From Solidesulfovibrio aerotolerans (lineage in GTDB: Bacteria; Desulfobacterota; Desulfovibrionia; Desulfovibrionales; Desulfovibrionaceae), in contig NZ_WVUD01000001.1 of the NCBI RefSeq assembly GCF_009856865.1, forward strand, positions 186,001 through 250,000: a stretch of DNA of 64,000 bases, given 5' to 3'. The position numbers and the translations under genes were made by a program. Of the stretch, positions 1 to 8,750 are shown piece after piece. The notes under the pieces are model-generated. The model was not told where the DNA came from and did no database searches. It saw only the letters and a list, made by a program, of their open reading frames with translations. Each line of letters starts with the position of its first letter. Positions within the stretch are counted from its first letter, which is position 1.

Positions 1-468
1 CTGCTTTTCCCGGCCACTTTGGGCGAATTCTCCAGTGTGCCATGGCTTAAGACTGTGGCCGCGCTTTTTAGTCCGCAGACCATGACGTACAATGTCATCT
101 TTGTGGCCTTGATTGTTTTCTTCTGCTACTTCTATACGGCCATTATCTTTGATCCGGCTGATATAGCTGAAAATATTCGTAAGCAGGGTGGCTTTATCCC
201 GGGCATTCGGCCTGGGGCCAAGACCAAGGAATACATCGACAAGGTGCTTGTGCGCATCACCCTTTGGGGGTCGATGTACATTTCCATAGTCTGCGTGTTG
301 CCCATGTTGCTCATCCAACAGTTCAACGTGCCCTTTTATTTTGGTGGCACGTCATTGCTGATTGTCGTGGGCGTGGCGATGGATTTCATGTCCCAGATTG
401 AGTCGTATCTTATCTCCCGTCAGTATGAAGGTCTCATGCAGAAGGGGAGAATCAAGGGCAGGCAGTAG
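1..468 (+). CDS. secY: Preprotein translocase subunit SecY, C-terminal part
   Basis: This is the 3' portion of the channel-forming subunit of the Sec translocon; the gene begins before the window and reads open from base 1. The visible 155 residues include hydrophobic segments typical of SecY helices 8-10 (for example around TYNVIFVALIVFFCYFY), the cytoplasmic loop GGFIPGIRPG, and the final GGTSLLIVVGVAMD segment followed by a basic tail. Both loop motifs are hallmarks of bacterial SecY. Its position directly before map, rpmJ and rpsM is the usual end of the spc operon. An internal TTG at 19 is not a start. Confidence 0.96.
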   Translation: MLFPATLGEFSSVPWLKTVAALFSPQTMTYNVIFVALIVFFCYFYTAIIFDPADIAENIRKQGGFIPGIRPGAKTKEYIDKVLVRITLWGSMYISIVCVLPMLLIQQFNVPFYFGGTSLLIVVGVAMDFMSQIESYLISRQYEGLMQKGRIKGRQ

Positions 469-470
469 GC

Positions 471-1238
471 TTGAAAAAGGTCAGGGGGATTTACCTCAAA
501 AACGACCTCGAGCTTGCGGCTATGCGGGAAGCCTGCCGCCTTGTGGCAGTTATTCTTCGCGAGTTGTCGCAAGCTGTCGAACCAGGCGTTAAGACCATGT
601 TTTTCGAGGAATTGGCCCTGAAACGGTGTGCTGACTTCAAGGTGAAACCGGCATTTCTGGGTATGTACGGATTTCCGTTTGCCCTGTGCTGTTCGGTCAA
701 TGAAGAGGTTGTGCACGGTTTTCCTTCCGAGCGAACGCTCACGGAAGGGGATATAGTGAGTTTTGACATGGGTGTGGTGTATGACGGCTTCTATGGGGAC
801 GCCGCCACGACGGTGCCGGTGGGAACGATAGACGGCACGACCGCAGCCCTTTTGCAGGTCACCCAGGAATCGTTGGCCAAGGGCATCGCCGAGGCAAAAG
901 CCGGCAATGACCTCTATGACATTTCGCGGGCCGTGCAAAAACATGTTGAAGGCCATGGCCTAAGTGTAGTAAGACGGTTCGTTGGTCACGGCATTGGGAG
1001 AAAGCTCCACGAAAAGCCCGAAATACCGAATTTCGAGCCCAAGGAAGCTCCCCGCATCCCGCTGCTCCCGGGAATGGTGCTCGCCATCGAACCCATGGTG
1101 ACGGCGGGAGGCCCCGACGTCGAGGTGCTGTCCGATAATTGGACAGCCGTGACCAAGGATCGCAGCCTGTCCGCGCATTTTGAACATACGGTGGCTGTGA
1201 CCAAAAACGGTCCTCGGATTTTAAGCCTGGCTGAATGA
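471..1238 (+). CDS. map: Type I methionine aminopeptidase
   Basis: Removes the initiator methionine from nascent proteins; a cytosolic dinuclear metalloprotease. The 255-residue length is normal for the bacterial type Ia enzyme. The five metal ligands are visible: Asp99 in FDMG, Asp110 in FYGDAA, His173 in VGHGIG, Glu207 in AIEPM and Glu238 in HFEHT. His82 in VHGF is the substrate-binding histidine. The start is TTG, two bases after the secY stop, so translation is probably coupled to secY. The secY-map-rpmJ order is common in bacterial spc operons. Confidence 0.96.
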   Translation: MKKVRGIYLKNDLELAAMREACRLVAVILRELSQAVEPGVKTMFFEELALKRCADFKVKPAFLGMYGFPFALCCSVNEEVVHGFPSERTLTEGDIVSFDMGVVYDGFYGDAATTVPVGTIDGTTAALLQVTQESLAKGIAEAKAGNDLYDISRAVQKHVEGHGLSVVRRFVGHGIGRKLHEKPEIPNFEPKEAPRIPLLPGMVLAIEPMVTAGGPDVEVLSDNWTAVTKDRSLSAHFEHTVAVTKNGPRILSLAE

Positions 1239-1296
1239 CGCGACCGGTGCCCCGGCGGCACTGGTCGTTTCCGTCGCCAGGAGACGGAGAGACGGC

Positions 1297-1410
1297 ATGA
1301 AAGTGAGACCTTCAGTGAAAAGACTTTGTCCCAAGTGCAAAATCATCCGGCGTCATGGCGTACTGCGGGTGATCTGCGACAACCCCCGGCACAAGCAGCG
1401 TCAGGGATAA
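1297..1410 (+). CDS. rpmJ: 50S ribosomal protein L36
   Basis: This 37-residue protein begins [15 protein letters not shown], the standard L36 start. It carries the zinc-ribbon ligands Cys11, Cys14, Cys27 and His32, so it is the zinc-binding (C+) form. A GGAGACGGAG purine stretch lies upstream of the ATG. It sits between map and rpsM as in most bacteria. Confidence 0.97.
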   Translation: MKVRPSVKRLCPKCKIIRRHGVLRVICDNPRHKQRQG

Positions 1411-1422
1411 CGGAGGATCGTC

Positions 1423-1794
1423 GTGGCCAGAATCGCAGGAGTCGACCTTCCCAAGAACAAGCGGATGGACATCGCGCTGACCTACATCTTTGGTATCGGC
1501 CGTACTACGGCCCTTCGCATCCTTGAGGCTTCCGGCGTGGAGTGGACCAAAAACTCCGACGCCCTGTCCTCTGAGGAAACGAATACCATCCGCAAGGAAA
1601 TCGAAGCAAACCACAAGGTCGAAGGCGATCTGCGTCGTGAAATCACGGCCAGCATCAAGCGCCTTATGGATATCGGCTGCTATCGTGGACTTCGTCACCG
1701 TCGCGGGCTTCCTTGCCGCGGTCAGCGCACCCACACCAATTCGCGTACCCGTAAGGGACCGCGTCGTGGTGTGATGGCCAAGAAGAAGAAGTAA
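1423..1794 (+). CDS. rpsM: 30S ribosomal protein S13
   Basis: Head protein of the small subunit that contacts the P-site tRNA and forms bridge B1 with the large subunit. The 123-residue product starts at GTG 12 bases after rpmJ and reads [14 protein letters not shown], the universal S13 N-terminus. The conserved block [21 protein letters not shown] and the basic tail ending AKKKK are present. GGAGG lies just upstream. It is the first of the rpsM-rpsK-rpsD-rpoA-rplQ (alpha operon) genes. Confidence 0.97.
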   Translation: MARIAGVDLPKNKRMDIALTYIFGIGRTTALRILEASGVEWTKNSDALSSEETNTIRKEIEANHKVEGDLRREITASIKRLMDIGCYRGLRHRRGLPCRGQRTHTNSRTRKGPRRGVMAKKKK

Positions 1795-1867
1795 CCTTCC
1801 GCTGGTGCCTTGTGCGCCACGGACAACACGGCAACTTGCCCGCAAAGGGCTTTCTGGAGATACGCGT

Positions 1868-2254
1868 ATGGCGAAACCGCGCCGCACCGGCAAAAAGGAA
1901 CGCAAGAACATTCCCGTGGGCGTTGCCCACATTCAGGCCACGTTCAACAATACCATCGTGACCTTCACCGATCAGAAGGGCAACGTGGTCAGCTGGGCCA
2001 CCTCCGGTGGGGCAGGCTTTAAGGGGTCGCGCAAGTCCACCCCGTTTGCTGCCCAGGTCGCCGCCGAGAACGCCGCGCGCAAGGCTCAGGAAAACGGCAT
2101 GCGCACTGTGGGCGTTCTGGTCAAAGGGCCCGGCTCCGGCCGGGAGGCCGCCATGCGCGCCATCCATAACGCTGGTTTCAAAATCAGCTTTATCCGCGAC
2201 ATCACGCCCATCCCGCACAACGGCTGCCGCCCCCCCAAACGGCGTCGTGTCTAA
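1868..2254 (+). CDS. rpsK: 30S ribosomal protein S11
   Basis: Platform protein of the small subunit near the mRNA exit. The 128-residue protein starts [10 protein letters not shown] at an ATG preceded by GGAGA; the frame is open further upstream but has no better start. Conserved S11 motifs are [16 protein letters not shown], the glycine-rich [18 protein letters not shown] and the C-terminal [18 protein letters not shown]. It lies 73 bases after rpsM, in the alpha operon. Confidence 0.97.
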   Translation: MAKPRRTGKKERKNIPVGVAHIQATFNNTIVTFTDQKGNVVSWATSGGAGFKGSRKSTPFAAQVAAENAARKAQENGMRTVGVLVKGPGSGREAAMRAIHNAGFKISFIRDITPIPHNGCRPPKRRRV

Positions 2255-2310
2255 GTTGGGACGCAAGGCCGGCGGCATGGGCCGCCTGACGGCATAGCGG
2301 TATTTTACGA

Positions 2311-2332
2311 CCAGGCCTCTGCCGAGGCCTGG
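2311..2332 (+). promoter_or_regulatory. Hairpin in the rpsK-rpsD spacer
   Basis: A perfect 9-base inverted repeat (CCAGGCCTC / GAGGCCTGG, loop TGCC) lies in the 189-base rpsK-rpsD gap, the longest spacer within this ribosomal cluster. There is no T-run, so it is unlikely to be a terminator. In other bacteria S4 represses ribosomal operons through a structured mRNA leader. A similar role here is a guess from position only. Confidence 0.4.
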
Positions 2333-2443
2333 ATCACTATTCGATCCCACCTGCGGCAAAGGCCGGCAGAGGATCGGACACCCGCAGGGAACACACCCAC
2401 GGACTCGACCGGTTGCCCTGCGGAGCATCGAGGAGGAACGACC

Positions 2444-3070
2444 TTGGCACGTTATACTGAAGCGAAATGCCGGATTTGCCGCCGGGAAGGGGCCAAGCTG
2501 TTTTTGAAGGGCGATCGCTGCTACACCGATAAGTGCGCCTACGAGCGCCGCCCCTACGCCCCTGGCCAGCATGGCCGCATCCGCAAAAAAATGAGTGATT
2601 ACGCGGTCCAGCTTCGCGAGAAGCAGAAGACCCGTAAAATGTACGGCATTCTGGAACAGCAGTTCCGCGACTACTTCCAGCGCGCCGATATGCAAAAGGG
2701 CGTCACTGGTGAAAACCTGCTGTCCGCTCTGGAACGCCGCCTGGACAACACGATTTACCGCCTGGGCTTCGCCACGTCGCGCAGCCAGGCCCGGCAACTC
2801 GTGCGTCACGGCCTTTTCACCCTCAATGCCCGCCGCGTGAACATCCCCTCGCTGCAGGTCCGAGTCGGTGACGTCATCGAAGTTCGCGAGCGCAATCGCC
2901 AGTCCCCCATCATCCAGGAAGCGCAGCAGGTTATCGCCCGGCGCGGTTGCCCGGCCTGGTTGGAAGTGGAAGGCGAGAAACTCAAAGGCAAGGTCATCGC
3001 GCTGCCCACCCGCGAGGATGTGCAGTTCCCGATCAACGAGCAGCTCATTGTCGAGCTTTACTCCAAGTAA
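2444..3070 (+). CDS. rpsD: 30S ribosomal protein S4
   Basis: Primary 16S rRNA-binding assembly protein. It has 208 residues from a TTG start preceded by GAGGAGGAACG. The N-terminal segment keeps the four cysteines (Cys9, Cys12, Cys26, Cys31) of zinc-binding S4. The S4 RNA-binding fold follows at about residues 97-160 ([29 protein letters not shown]). The final residues are LIVELYSK, the usual S4 end. It precedes rpoA by 31 bases. Confidence 0.97.
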   Translation: MARYTEAKCRICRREGAKLFLKGDRCYTDKCAYERRPYAPGQHGRIRKKMSDYAVQLREKQKTRKMYGILEQQFRDYFQRADMQKGVTGENLLSALERRLDNTIYRLGFATSRSQARQLVRHGLFTLNARRVNIPSLQVRVGDVIEVRERNRQSPIIQEAQQVIARRGCPAWLEVEGEKLKGKVIALPTREDVQFPINEQLIVELYSK

Positions 3071-3101
3071 TCGGCAAAGACCCTTTGCCTAAGGTGACGC
3101 C

Positions 3102-4145
3102 ATGTTGACTCGTAACGGCCAAAGGCTCATCAACTCCCGCAACTGGACCGAACTGGTGAAGCCCGAAGTCCTCGAACGGGATGCGGTCTCCACCAATATG
3201 TTCGGACGGTTCGTGTGCGAGCCCCTGGAACGCGGGTTCGGCACGACGCTCGGCAATGCCTTGCGGCGTGTCCTCCTGTCTTCCCTGCAGGGCGCGGCCA
3301 TCGTCGCCGCCCGGATTGAGGGTGTACAGCACGAATTCTCCACTATTCCAGGAGTCATTGAGGATGTGACCGAGATCATCCTCAACCTCAAGCAGGTCCG
3401 GTTGGCCATGGCCACCGACGAGCCCCAGCGGCTTACCCTGCTCGCCAAGGAAAAGGGTGAAGTTCGGGCCAGCGCCATCCAGGGGAATCAAAACGTCTCC
3501 GTGTTAAGCGAAGACGTTTTGATTGCCACCCTTTCCGAAGACCGCGATTTTCGCATCGATCTCGAAGTGCGTATGGGCAAGGGCTATGTCACGGCCGATA
3601 TGCACGAAGGGCTCGAATCAGAAATCGGCCTGATTCTCCTTGACGCCAGCTTCTCGCCTGTCAAAAAGGTGGCCTACACCATTGAACAGGCTCGTGTCGG
3701 TCAGATGACCAACTACGACAAGCTCGTCATGGAAGTCACCACAGACGGCTCTATTGCCCCTGAGGATGCCATTTCCTACAGCGCCAAGATCCTCAAGGAT
3801 CAGCTCACGGTCTTCATCAATTTTGACGAAAAGGAATCCGAGGCGGAAAAAAATCGGCGTCGCGACGACATCGAGCTTAATCCCAGCCTCTTTAAGAACA
3901 TTGATGAACTCGAGCTTTCCGTTCGCGCCACCAACTGCCTCAAATCGGCCAACATCCAGTCTGTTGGCGAGTTGATGCAGAAAACCGAACACGAGATGCT
4001 TAAAACCAAGAACTTCGGCAAGAAATCCCTTGAAGAGATTCGCCGGGTCCTGGAAGATATGGGTCTTGAATTCGGAATGCGCATCGATAACTTCGAGCAA
4101 AAATACCAGGAATGGCTGAAGAGGAAGCAGGCCGATGAGACATAA
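3102..4145 (+). CDS. rpoA: DNA-directed RNA polymerase alpha subunit
   Basis: The alpha subunit nucleates polymerase assembly and contacts UP elements and activators. At 347 residues it is slightly longer than the common 325-335. The assembly motif [18 protein letters not shown] lies near residue 45, and the C-terminal helix-hairpin-helix domain spans roughly residues 265-335 ([26 protein letters not shown]). The last 11 bases overlap the start of rplQ, implying coupled translation. Confidence 0.97.
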   Translation: MLTRNGQRLINSRNWTELVKPEVLERDAVSTNMFGRFVCEPLERGFGTTLGNALRRVLLSSLQGAAIVAARIEGVQHEFSTIPGVIEDVTEIILNLKQVRLAMATDEPQRLTLLAKEKGEVRASAIQGNQNVSVLSEDVLIATLSEDRDFRIDLEVRMGKGYVTADMHEGLESEIGLILLDASFSPVKKVAYTIEQARVGQMTNYDKLVMEVTTDGSIAPEDAISYSAKILKDQLTVFINFDEKESEAEKNRRRDDIELNPSLFKNIDELELSVRATNCLKSANIQSVGELMQKTEHEMLKTKNFGKKSLEEIRRVLEDMGLEFGMRIDNFEQKYQEWLKRKQADET

Positions 4146-4557
4146 AAAATCCGGACGCAAACTTGGCAGGACCGCCTCGCACCGCAAGGCCCTGATGCGC
4201 AATATGGCCCGTTCGTTGCTGATCCACGAGCGCATCCGCACCACGGAACACAAAGCCAAAGAACTGCGCGGCGTTGTGGAAAACCTTGTCACCCTGGCCC
4301 AGACCGACAGCGTCCACGCCCGTCGCATGGCCTACAAGGTTTTGGAAAACCACCAGCTGGTGGCCCGCCTGTTCAACGAAATCGGTCCCCGTTTTCAGGG
4401 ACAGCCCGGCGGATTCACCCGCGTGGTCAAGATGGGTTTGCCCCGGGCCGGCGATTGCGCTCCCATGGCCATCATCGAATTGACCAAGCTCAATGGTGAG
4501 GCTCCTGCGCCTTCGGTCAAGGAAGTCGCTCCACAGGAAGCTGCCGCTAACGCCTAA
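4135..4557 (+). CDS. rplQ: 50S ribosomal protein L17
   Basis: Large-subunit protein near the exit tunnel. The 140-residue product begins [19 protein letters not shown], the canonical L17 start, and contains the conserved [18 protein letters not shown] and [10 protein letters not shown] blocks. A roughly 20-residue Ala/Pro-rich tail extends past the conserved core. The ATG lies inside the end of rpoA. It is the last gene of the ribosomal cluster and is followed by an intrinsic terminator. Confidence 0.96.
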   Translation: MRHKKSGRKLGRTASHRKALMRNMARSLLIHERIRTTEHKAKELRGVVENLVTLAQTDSVHARRMAYKVLENHQLVARLFNEIGPRFQGQPGGFTRVVKMGLPRAGDCAPMAIIELTKLNGEAPAPSVKEVAPQEAAANA

Positions 4558-4570
4558 GCAACAGCGTTTC

Positions 4571-4602
4571 AAAGCAGGGCCATTTTGGCCCTGCTTTTTT
4601 TT
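4571..4602 (+). terminator. Intrinsic terminator after rplQ
   Basis: AGCAGGGCCA and TGGCCCTGCT form a 10-base stem with a 2-base TT loop, followed at once by about eight T residues. It begins 13 bases after the rplQ stop and ends the ribosomal operon. Confidence 0.93.
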
Positions 4603-4643
4603 GTCTTCTTCAATTTATTCTATCAATCAGGTGCATAGACACA

Positions 4644-5534
4644 ATGGATGTACGCCGTCTTCATGCCTTTGCCAAAGTCTATGAATTACGCAGCTTTTCC
4701 CGGGCTGGAGACGAGTTGCGGCTCTCGCAACCCACCATAAGCGCCCACATCTCGGCCCTGGAAGACGAACTCGACACCCAGCTCTTTGATCGCCTCGGCC
4801 GTACCGTATTGCCGACCCAGGCCGGTGATGTGCTCTTTCGCTACTGTACCACTATTTTCACCCAACTCGATCACGCCAAAGCCGATATCCTGGCGCTGTC
4901 CAAGCGGGTGGCCGGGGAACTGGTCATCGGCGGCAGCACCATCCCGGCGCAGTATATCATCCCCAAGCTGGTGGCCCGCTACGCTGCGGCCTATCCAGAG
5001 GTCCGTATTGATCTGACTGGTGGGGATTCCAGCGAAATCAGCCAGAACGTGGCGGATGGGACGGTACATGTCGGCATCATCGGTGCGCCGGCCTCCTTTC
5101 CCGAACTTGTCAGCATCCCGTATCTCGATGATGCTCTGGTACTGGTTGCCCCGGTCCAACGCGGCCAGACGCGTCTGGATACGGCCGGGTGGCAGGAGCA
5201 GTTGGTGGGCTTGCCCTGGATTATGCGCGAGCAGGGGTCCGGTACCCGCCAGACCCTTGATGCAGCCATGGCCCGAGCCGGTATTGATCTTCGCAGTATT
5301 GCTCCGGTGCTGGTGGTGCATTCGTCTTTAGCGGTGCTTGAGTGTGTGGAAGCGGGGTTGGGCGTGGCGGCGGTGTCCGCCCTGGCCGCGCGGGCCTACC
5401 TGGAACGCGGCACAGTGGCCGCTCTGGACGTGCCGGGACTGGATATGCGCCGCAGTTTTTACGTGGTGCACCACGGGAAACGCTATCTCTTTCCTGCCTT
5501 GCGTTTTTTTCTCAAAATCTGCGAGTGCGTCTAG
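4644..5534 (+). CDS. LysR-family regulator, selenium-metabolism-associated type
   Basis: This 296-residue LysR-type regulator has an N-terminal winged helix-turn-helix at about residues 3-62 (ELRSFSRAGDELRLSQPTIS is the recognition region) and a CysB-like substrate-binding domain after residue 90. The N-terminus (MDVRRLHAFAKVYELRSFS, LFDRLGRTVLPTQAG) closely resembles the LysR subgroup found beside selenium genes in deltaproteobacteria and clostridia. No selenium gene is adjacent here, so that assignment rests on remembered similarity. It is transcribed alone, 87 bases after rplQ and outside the ribosomal terminator, and converges on the flagellin gene. Confidence 0.85.
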   Translation: MDVRRLHAFAKVYELRSFSRAGDELRLSQPTISAHISALEDELDTQLFDRLGRTVLPTQAGDVLFRYCTTIFTQLDHAKADILALSKRVAGELVIGGSTIPAQYIIPKLVARYAAAYPEVRIDLTGGDSSEISQNVADGTVHVGIIGAPASFPELVSIPYLDDALVLVAPVQRGQTRLDTAGWQEQLVGLPWIMREQGSGTRQTLDAAMARAGIDLRSIAPVLVVHSSLAVLECVEAGLGVAAVSALAARAYLERGTVAALDVPGLDMRRSFYVVHHGKRYLFPALRFFLKICECV

Positions 5535-5571
5535 CGGCTCCAAACACAACGCGCTGCCGCTGCAAACAGTA

Positions 5572-5604
5572 AAAAGCCCGCCCCGGCATGCCGGGGCGGG
5601 CTTT
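5572..5604. terminator. Bidirectional terminator between LysR gene and flagellin
   Basis: A perfect GC-rich stem (AAGCCCGCCCCGG / CCGGGGCGGGCTT, loop CATG) lies between the two converging genes. A run of A precedes it, so the flagellin-strand transcript ends GGGCTTTTTAC, a good intrinsic terminator. On the other strand the tail is CTTTCGTGTC, which is weaker. Confidence 0.88.
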
Positions 5605-5636
5605 CGTGTCAATTGAGCCGGATTTCAGTCGCTGCG

Positions 5637-6530
5637 TTAACCACCGATGAGCTGCATGGCCATCTTGGGCATGGAGTTCGCCTGGGACAGCATGGCCACT
5701 GCCGACTGGGTAAGGATCTGGTTGCGCACGAACTGGGTCATTTCCGTGGCCACATCGACATCCGAGATCTGGGATTCGGCCGCCTGCAGGTTTTCACTCT
5801 GGACCTGCAGGTTGGAGATGGTGTTCTCCAGCCGGTTTTGCAGAGCACCGAGGTTGGCCCGGATCTTGTCCTTGGACACGATGGCGGTCTTTAAGGCATC
5901 CAGCGCCTTCTGGGCCAGTTCCTGGGTCGAGATGCTCTTGCCCTGGGCGCCTGCGCCGGCACCGATGCCGACACCAAAGGCCGAGGCTGTGGAATTGCCG
6001 ATCTGGACGTAGTAGTAGTCTTCCGAAGAACTGTTGCCCGAACCAAAGTGCACCTTGAGCTTGCCGGTTGCGACCAGACCGCTGCCACTGTGGGTGTCAC
6101 CAGAAAGGTTGCCGTTGAGCAGATAGATGCCGTTGAAGTCGGTGGCGTTGGCGATTCGGGTAATTTCCGAAGCCATGGCCTGGTATTCAGAGTCGATGAT
6201 CAGACGCTGATCCGACGTGTAGGTACCGGTGGAAGCCTGTTCGGCCAGTTCCTTCATGCGGATGAGCTTTTCGTCAACGATCTGCAAGGCACCGTCTGCG
6301 GTCTGGATCATCGAAATGGCGTCGTTGGCGTTGCGCACACCCTGGTTGGTGGCGGAGATGTCAGCCCGCATCAGTTCGCGAATGGCGAGGCCGGCGGCGT
6401 CGTCAGCGGCGGTGTTGATACGAAGGCCGGAAGACAATCGCTGTGTCGAAGTAGACAGGGCGCTATAAGAGTTATTCAGATTACGAGCCGCAGTGGCTGC
6501 CATCATATTGTGATTAATGACCATGGACAT
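5637..6530 (-). CDS. fliC: Flagellin
   Basis: Structural subunit of the flagellar filament, 297 residues. The N-terminal D0/D1 region reads MSMVINHNMMAATAARNLN and then SSGLRINTAADDAAGLAI, the flagellin signature. The C-terminal D1/D0 region ends NQILTQSAVAMLSQANSMP followed by KMAMQLIGG. The central domain is short, about 60 residues, as in small flagellins. The start is the ATG at 6530 preceded by GGAGGAAAAGCC; the 15 extra upstream codons are not supported by a binding site. A sigma-28 promoter lies about 195 bases upstream. Confidence 0.97.
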   Translation of the reverse strand: MSMVINHNMMAATAARNLNNSYSALSTSTQRLSSGLRINTAADDAAGLAIRELMRADISATNQGVRNANDAISMIQTADGALQIVDEKLIRMKELAEQASTGTYTSDQRLIIDSEYQAMASEITRIANATDFNGIYLLNGNLSGDTHSGSGLVATGKLKVHFGSGNSSSEDYYYVQIGNSTASAFGVGIGAGAGAQGKSISTQELAQKALDALKTAIVSKDKIRANLGALQNRLENTISNLQVQSENLQAAESQISDVDVATEMTQFVRNQILTQSAVAMLSQANSMPKMAMQLIGG

Positions 6531-6725
6531 GGCTTTTCCTCCGTGAAAAGTTTGTGCATCCAGCTGGTTTCCCATGAAGGCGAGAGTATCGCCGGCGGCA
6601 TGGGGTGGTGATTATACTTCCGTGGCTTTCGCCGGCCTACTCTTGTGCGTTGATGGTATGGAAGCCTCCTTTGCCAGTAAATCTTTTAAGCGGCTTTGCC
6701 TCCATTGGCAGCTGCTTTGACCCAC

Positions 6726-6752
6726 TTATCGGCCCTTGATGAAAACCCTTTA
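6726..6752 (-). promoter_or_regulatory. Sigma-28 (FliA) promoter of flagellin
   Basis: On the minus strand the sequence reads TAAAGGGT, 11 bases, GCCGATAA. The second box is a perfect match to the FliA -10 consensus and the first matches TAAAGTTT at six of eight positions, with the exact consensus 11-base spacing. It predicts a leader of about 190 nucleotides before the flagellin ATG. Confidence 0.88.
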
Positions 6753-7079
6753 GCCATTATTTTTTTAAAAATTATGAAAATAAAGACCGGTAACAGGCTT
6801 AAAATTGCTTGCTACCGCATCAAGTCATAAGCGTGTAAAATTGGCAGATGGAATAAAAAGAGGGTATTAGGCGAAAGGAGCAGTGGCACTGCGGAGACAG
6901 GCAAAAGTATGTGCTTGTCAGCATTCCTATCGGACGCTTTAACAAACCCATTAGCCTGGGAAAGGATTTTTTTTTGGCAGGGTGGCTCTTCCAAAAACGG
7001 GACGCGCTGCCGCAAGCTATAGGCCTGGGAGTGGGGTGTTTAAAGGCCGGGCGTTCCGCTGGATGGGAGGTGAAGCTCC

Positions 7080-7108
7080 TTGCAGCATCCTGGCAAATAT
7101 ATTATAAT
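7080..7108 (+). promoter_or_regulatory. Sigma-70-type promoter of tupABC
   Basis: TTGCAG and a perfect TATAAT are separated by 17 bases, ending 39 bases before the tupA ATG. The surrounding sequence is AT-rich compared with the rest of the window. Confidence 0.7.
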
Positions 7109-7116
7109 TGTCGATA

Positions 7117-7135
7117 TGTTAAGTCAAATCTAACA
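7117..7135 (+). promoter_or_regulatory. Candidate operator in the tupA leader
   Basis: The inverted repeat TGTTA, 9 bases, TAACA starts just after the predicted transcription start and ends before the GAGGAG ribosome-binding site, a typical position for a repressor site. A TunR-type tungstate regulator is encoded at 36413-37513 and is an obvious candidate ligand. The arms are short, so the call is tentative. Confidence 0.4.
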
Positions 7136-7147
7136 GAGGAGAAAACG

Positions 7148-7981
7148 ATGCGCGGGAATAGAATCGGCCGGTTGCTGCTGGCCCTTGCTCTGACTTTGGG
7201 AATGACCGGACAGGCTTTGGCTGCCGCAGAAGCCCTCATGATGGCCACCACCACCAGCACCGACGACACCGGGCTTTTGCCCGTGCTTGGCGAGGCCTTT
7301 CAAAAAGACACCGGCATAGAACTCAAATGGGTGGCCGTAGGGACCGGCAAGGCCTTGGAGCACGGCAAAAACTGCGATGTGGATGTGCTGCTGGTCCACG
7401 CTCCGGGGGCTGAGAAGAAATTTGTGGAAGAAGGCAACGGAACCAAACGCACCGAAGTCATGTACAACGACTTCATCCTTGTCGGCCCGGCGGCTGATCC
7501 GGCCAAGATCAAGGGTAAAAAGGCCGACGAAGCTTTGGCGGCCATCGCCGCTGCCAAGGCCCCCTTTATCAGCCGCGGCGACGACTCCGGCACGCATAAA
7601 ATGGAACAGTCCCTGTGGAAGGGTGCCTCAATGGCTTTGCCGGACAAAGAGGCATGGTACGTTTCGGCCGGCCAGGGCATGATGGCCACCCTTAATATGG
7701 CTGGCGAGCGCAAGGGCTACACCCTGGTGGACCGCGGCACTTATATTGCTTATGAAGATCAGGCCAAGGGCAAGCCGGCCCTGGCCATTTTGGTAGAAGG
7801 CGACAAGCCGCTGCTCAACCAGTACAGCGTCATTCCGGTCAATCCGGCCAAGTGCCCCAAGGTCAAGGTCAAGGAAGCCGAGGCGTTTTCCGACTGGCTG
7901 GCCTCGGCCAAGGGCCAGAAGGTCGTGGGCGACTTTACGCTCAAGGGGAAGAAGCTTTTCACTCCCAACGCTACCAAGTAA
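7148..7981 (+). CDS. tupA: Tungstate ABC transporter, substrate-binding protein
   Basis: Periplasmic high-affinity tungstate-binding protein, 277 residues. A signal peptide (RLLLALALTLGMTGQALA) is followed by the oxyanion-binding motif TTTSTDDTGLL, which distinguishes TupA/WtpA-like proteins from phosphate binders. SRGDDSGTHKMEQSLW is the second anion-binding signature. The start is the ATG preceded by GAGGAGAAAACG. It heads the tupA-tupB-tupC-mobB-like cluster and is likely repressed when tungstate is plentiful. Molybdate specificity cannot be excluded from sequence alone, but the TTTSTDDTGLL form favours tungstate. Confidence 0.93.
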   Translation: MRGNRIGRLLLALALTLGMTGQALAAAEALMMATTTSTDDTGLLPVLGEAFQKDTGIELKWVAVGTGKALEHGKNCDVDVLLVHAPGAEKKFVEEGNGTKRTEVMYNDFILVGPAADPAKIKGKKADEALAAIAAAKAPFISRGDDSGTHKMEQSLWKGASMALPDKEAWYVSAGQGMMATLNMAGERKGYTLVDRGTYIAYEDQAKGKPALAILVEGDKPLLNQYSVIPVNPAKCPKVKVKEAEAFSDWLASAKGQKVVGDFTLKGKKLFTPNATK

Positions 7982-8054
7982 GGGCTGCGCCAACGCAGCT
8001 ATCGGACCCGGCCGCAACCGCGCAAGGGGATGCGGCCGGGCGAGGCAACAGGGC

Positions 8055-8750
8055 ATGAATTACATTCTTGACGGCTTGCGCCAGGCTTTGGCCCTTCTTT
8101 CCGGCGGCGATCCGGAAACGTTTTCAGCCGTCTGGACCACCCTTGTCGTGACTCTGGAGGCCATGGCCGCCACCTTGGTGCTTGGCGCGCCGGCCGGCTT
8201 TTTTTTGGGCTACACCGAATTTCCCGGCAAACGGTTGATCCGGCTTGTGGTTGAAACCTTTCTCTCTTTCCCGACGGTGGTCATTGGCCTCGTGGTTTAC
8301 GCCTTTGTGTCCAGACGCGGGCCGCTTGGCGAGTGGGGGCTTCTCTTTACCGTGCCGGGCATGGCCGTGGGCCTGACCATCCTGGGACTGCCCATTGTCA
8401 TTGCCCTGACCGCCCAGGCCGTGGAAAATCTCGACCCCAGGCTGCGCCCCACGCTTCTCACCCTGGGAGCCGGACCCAGGCAGGTCTTTTTTGCCACTCT
8501 CGGCGAGGCCCGGTTTGGTTTGCTCCTGGCCGCCACAGCCGCCTTTGGCCGCATCTTTTCCGAAATCGGTATTTCCATGATGCTCGGCGGCAACATCAAA
8601 TGGTCCACCCGCACCATCACCACGGCCATCGCCCTGGAGACCGGCAAAGGAGAATTTGCCACGGGCATCGCCCTGGGCATCGTGCTTATGATTATCGCCC
8701 TTGCCGTCAACATGACTGCTGCGGCCTTTCGCCGCCGGTCGGCCGCATGA
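8055..8750 (+). CDS. tupB: Tungstate ABC transporter, permease
   Basis: Inner-membrane channel subunit of the tungstate importer, 231 residues with about five or six hydrophobic segments. The cytoplasmic EAA loop that docks on the ATPase is visible as GEARFGLLLAATAAFGRIFS and is followed by EIGISMMLGGNIK, a signature of the TupB/WtpB permeases. It starts 73 bases after tupA. Its stop codon overlaps the tupC start in an ATGA arrangement, indicating coupled translation. Confidence 0.93.
   Translation: MNYILDGLRQALALLSGGDPETFSAVWTTLVVTLEAMAATLVLGAPAGFFLGYTEFPGKRLIRLVVETFLSFPTVVIGLVVYAFVSRRGPLGEWGLLFTVPGMAVGLTILGLPIVIALTAQAVENLDPRLRPTLLTLGAGPRQVFFATLGEARFGLLLAATAAFGRIFSEIGISMMLGGNIKWSTRTITTAIALETGKGEFATGIALGIVLMIIALAVNMTAAAFRRRSAA

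Larger units (their letters stand above)
6531..7147. other. Intergenic region between flagellin and tupA
   Basis: This 617-base AT-richer divergent spacer holds the flagellin ribosome-binding site, the sigma-28 promoter and a long flagellin leader on the minus strand. The tupA promoter lies on the plus strand near 7080-7108. No open frame with a plausible start and homology was found. The stretch between about 6760 and 7070 shows nothing recognisable. Confidence 0.7.

Noticed and set aside
6900-7079. Molybdenum/tungsten cofactor riboswitch upstream of tupA
   Set aside because: The best promoter lies at 7080-7108, leaving only a short leader, and I could not assemble the conserved helices. 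A covariance-model search would settle it.
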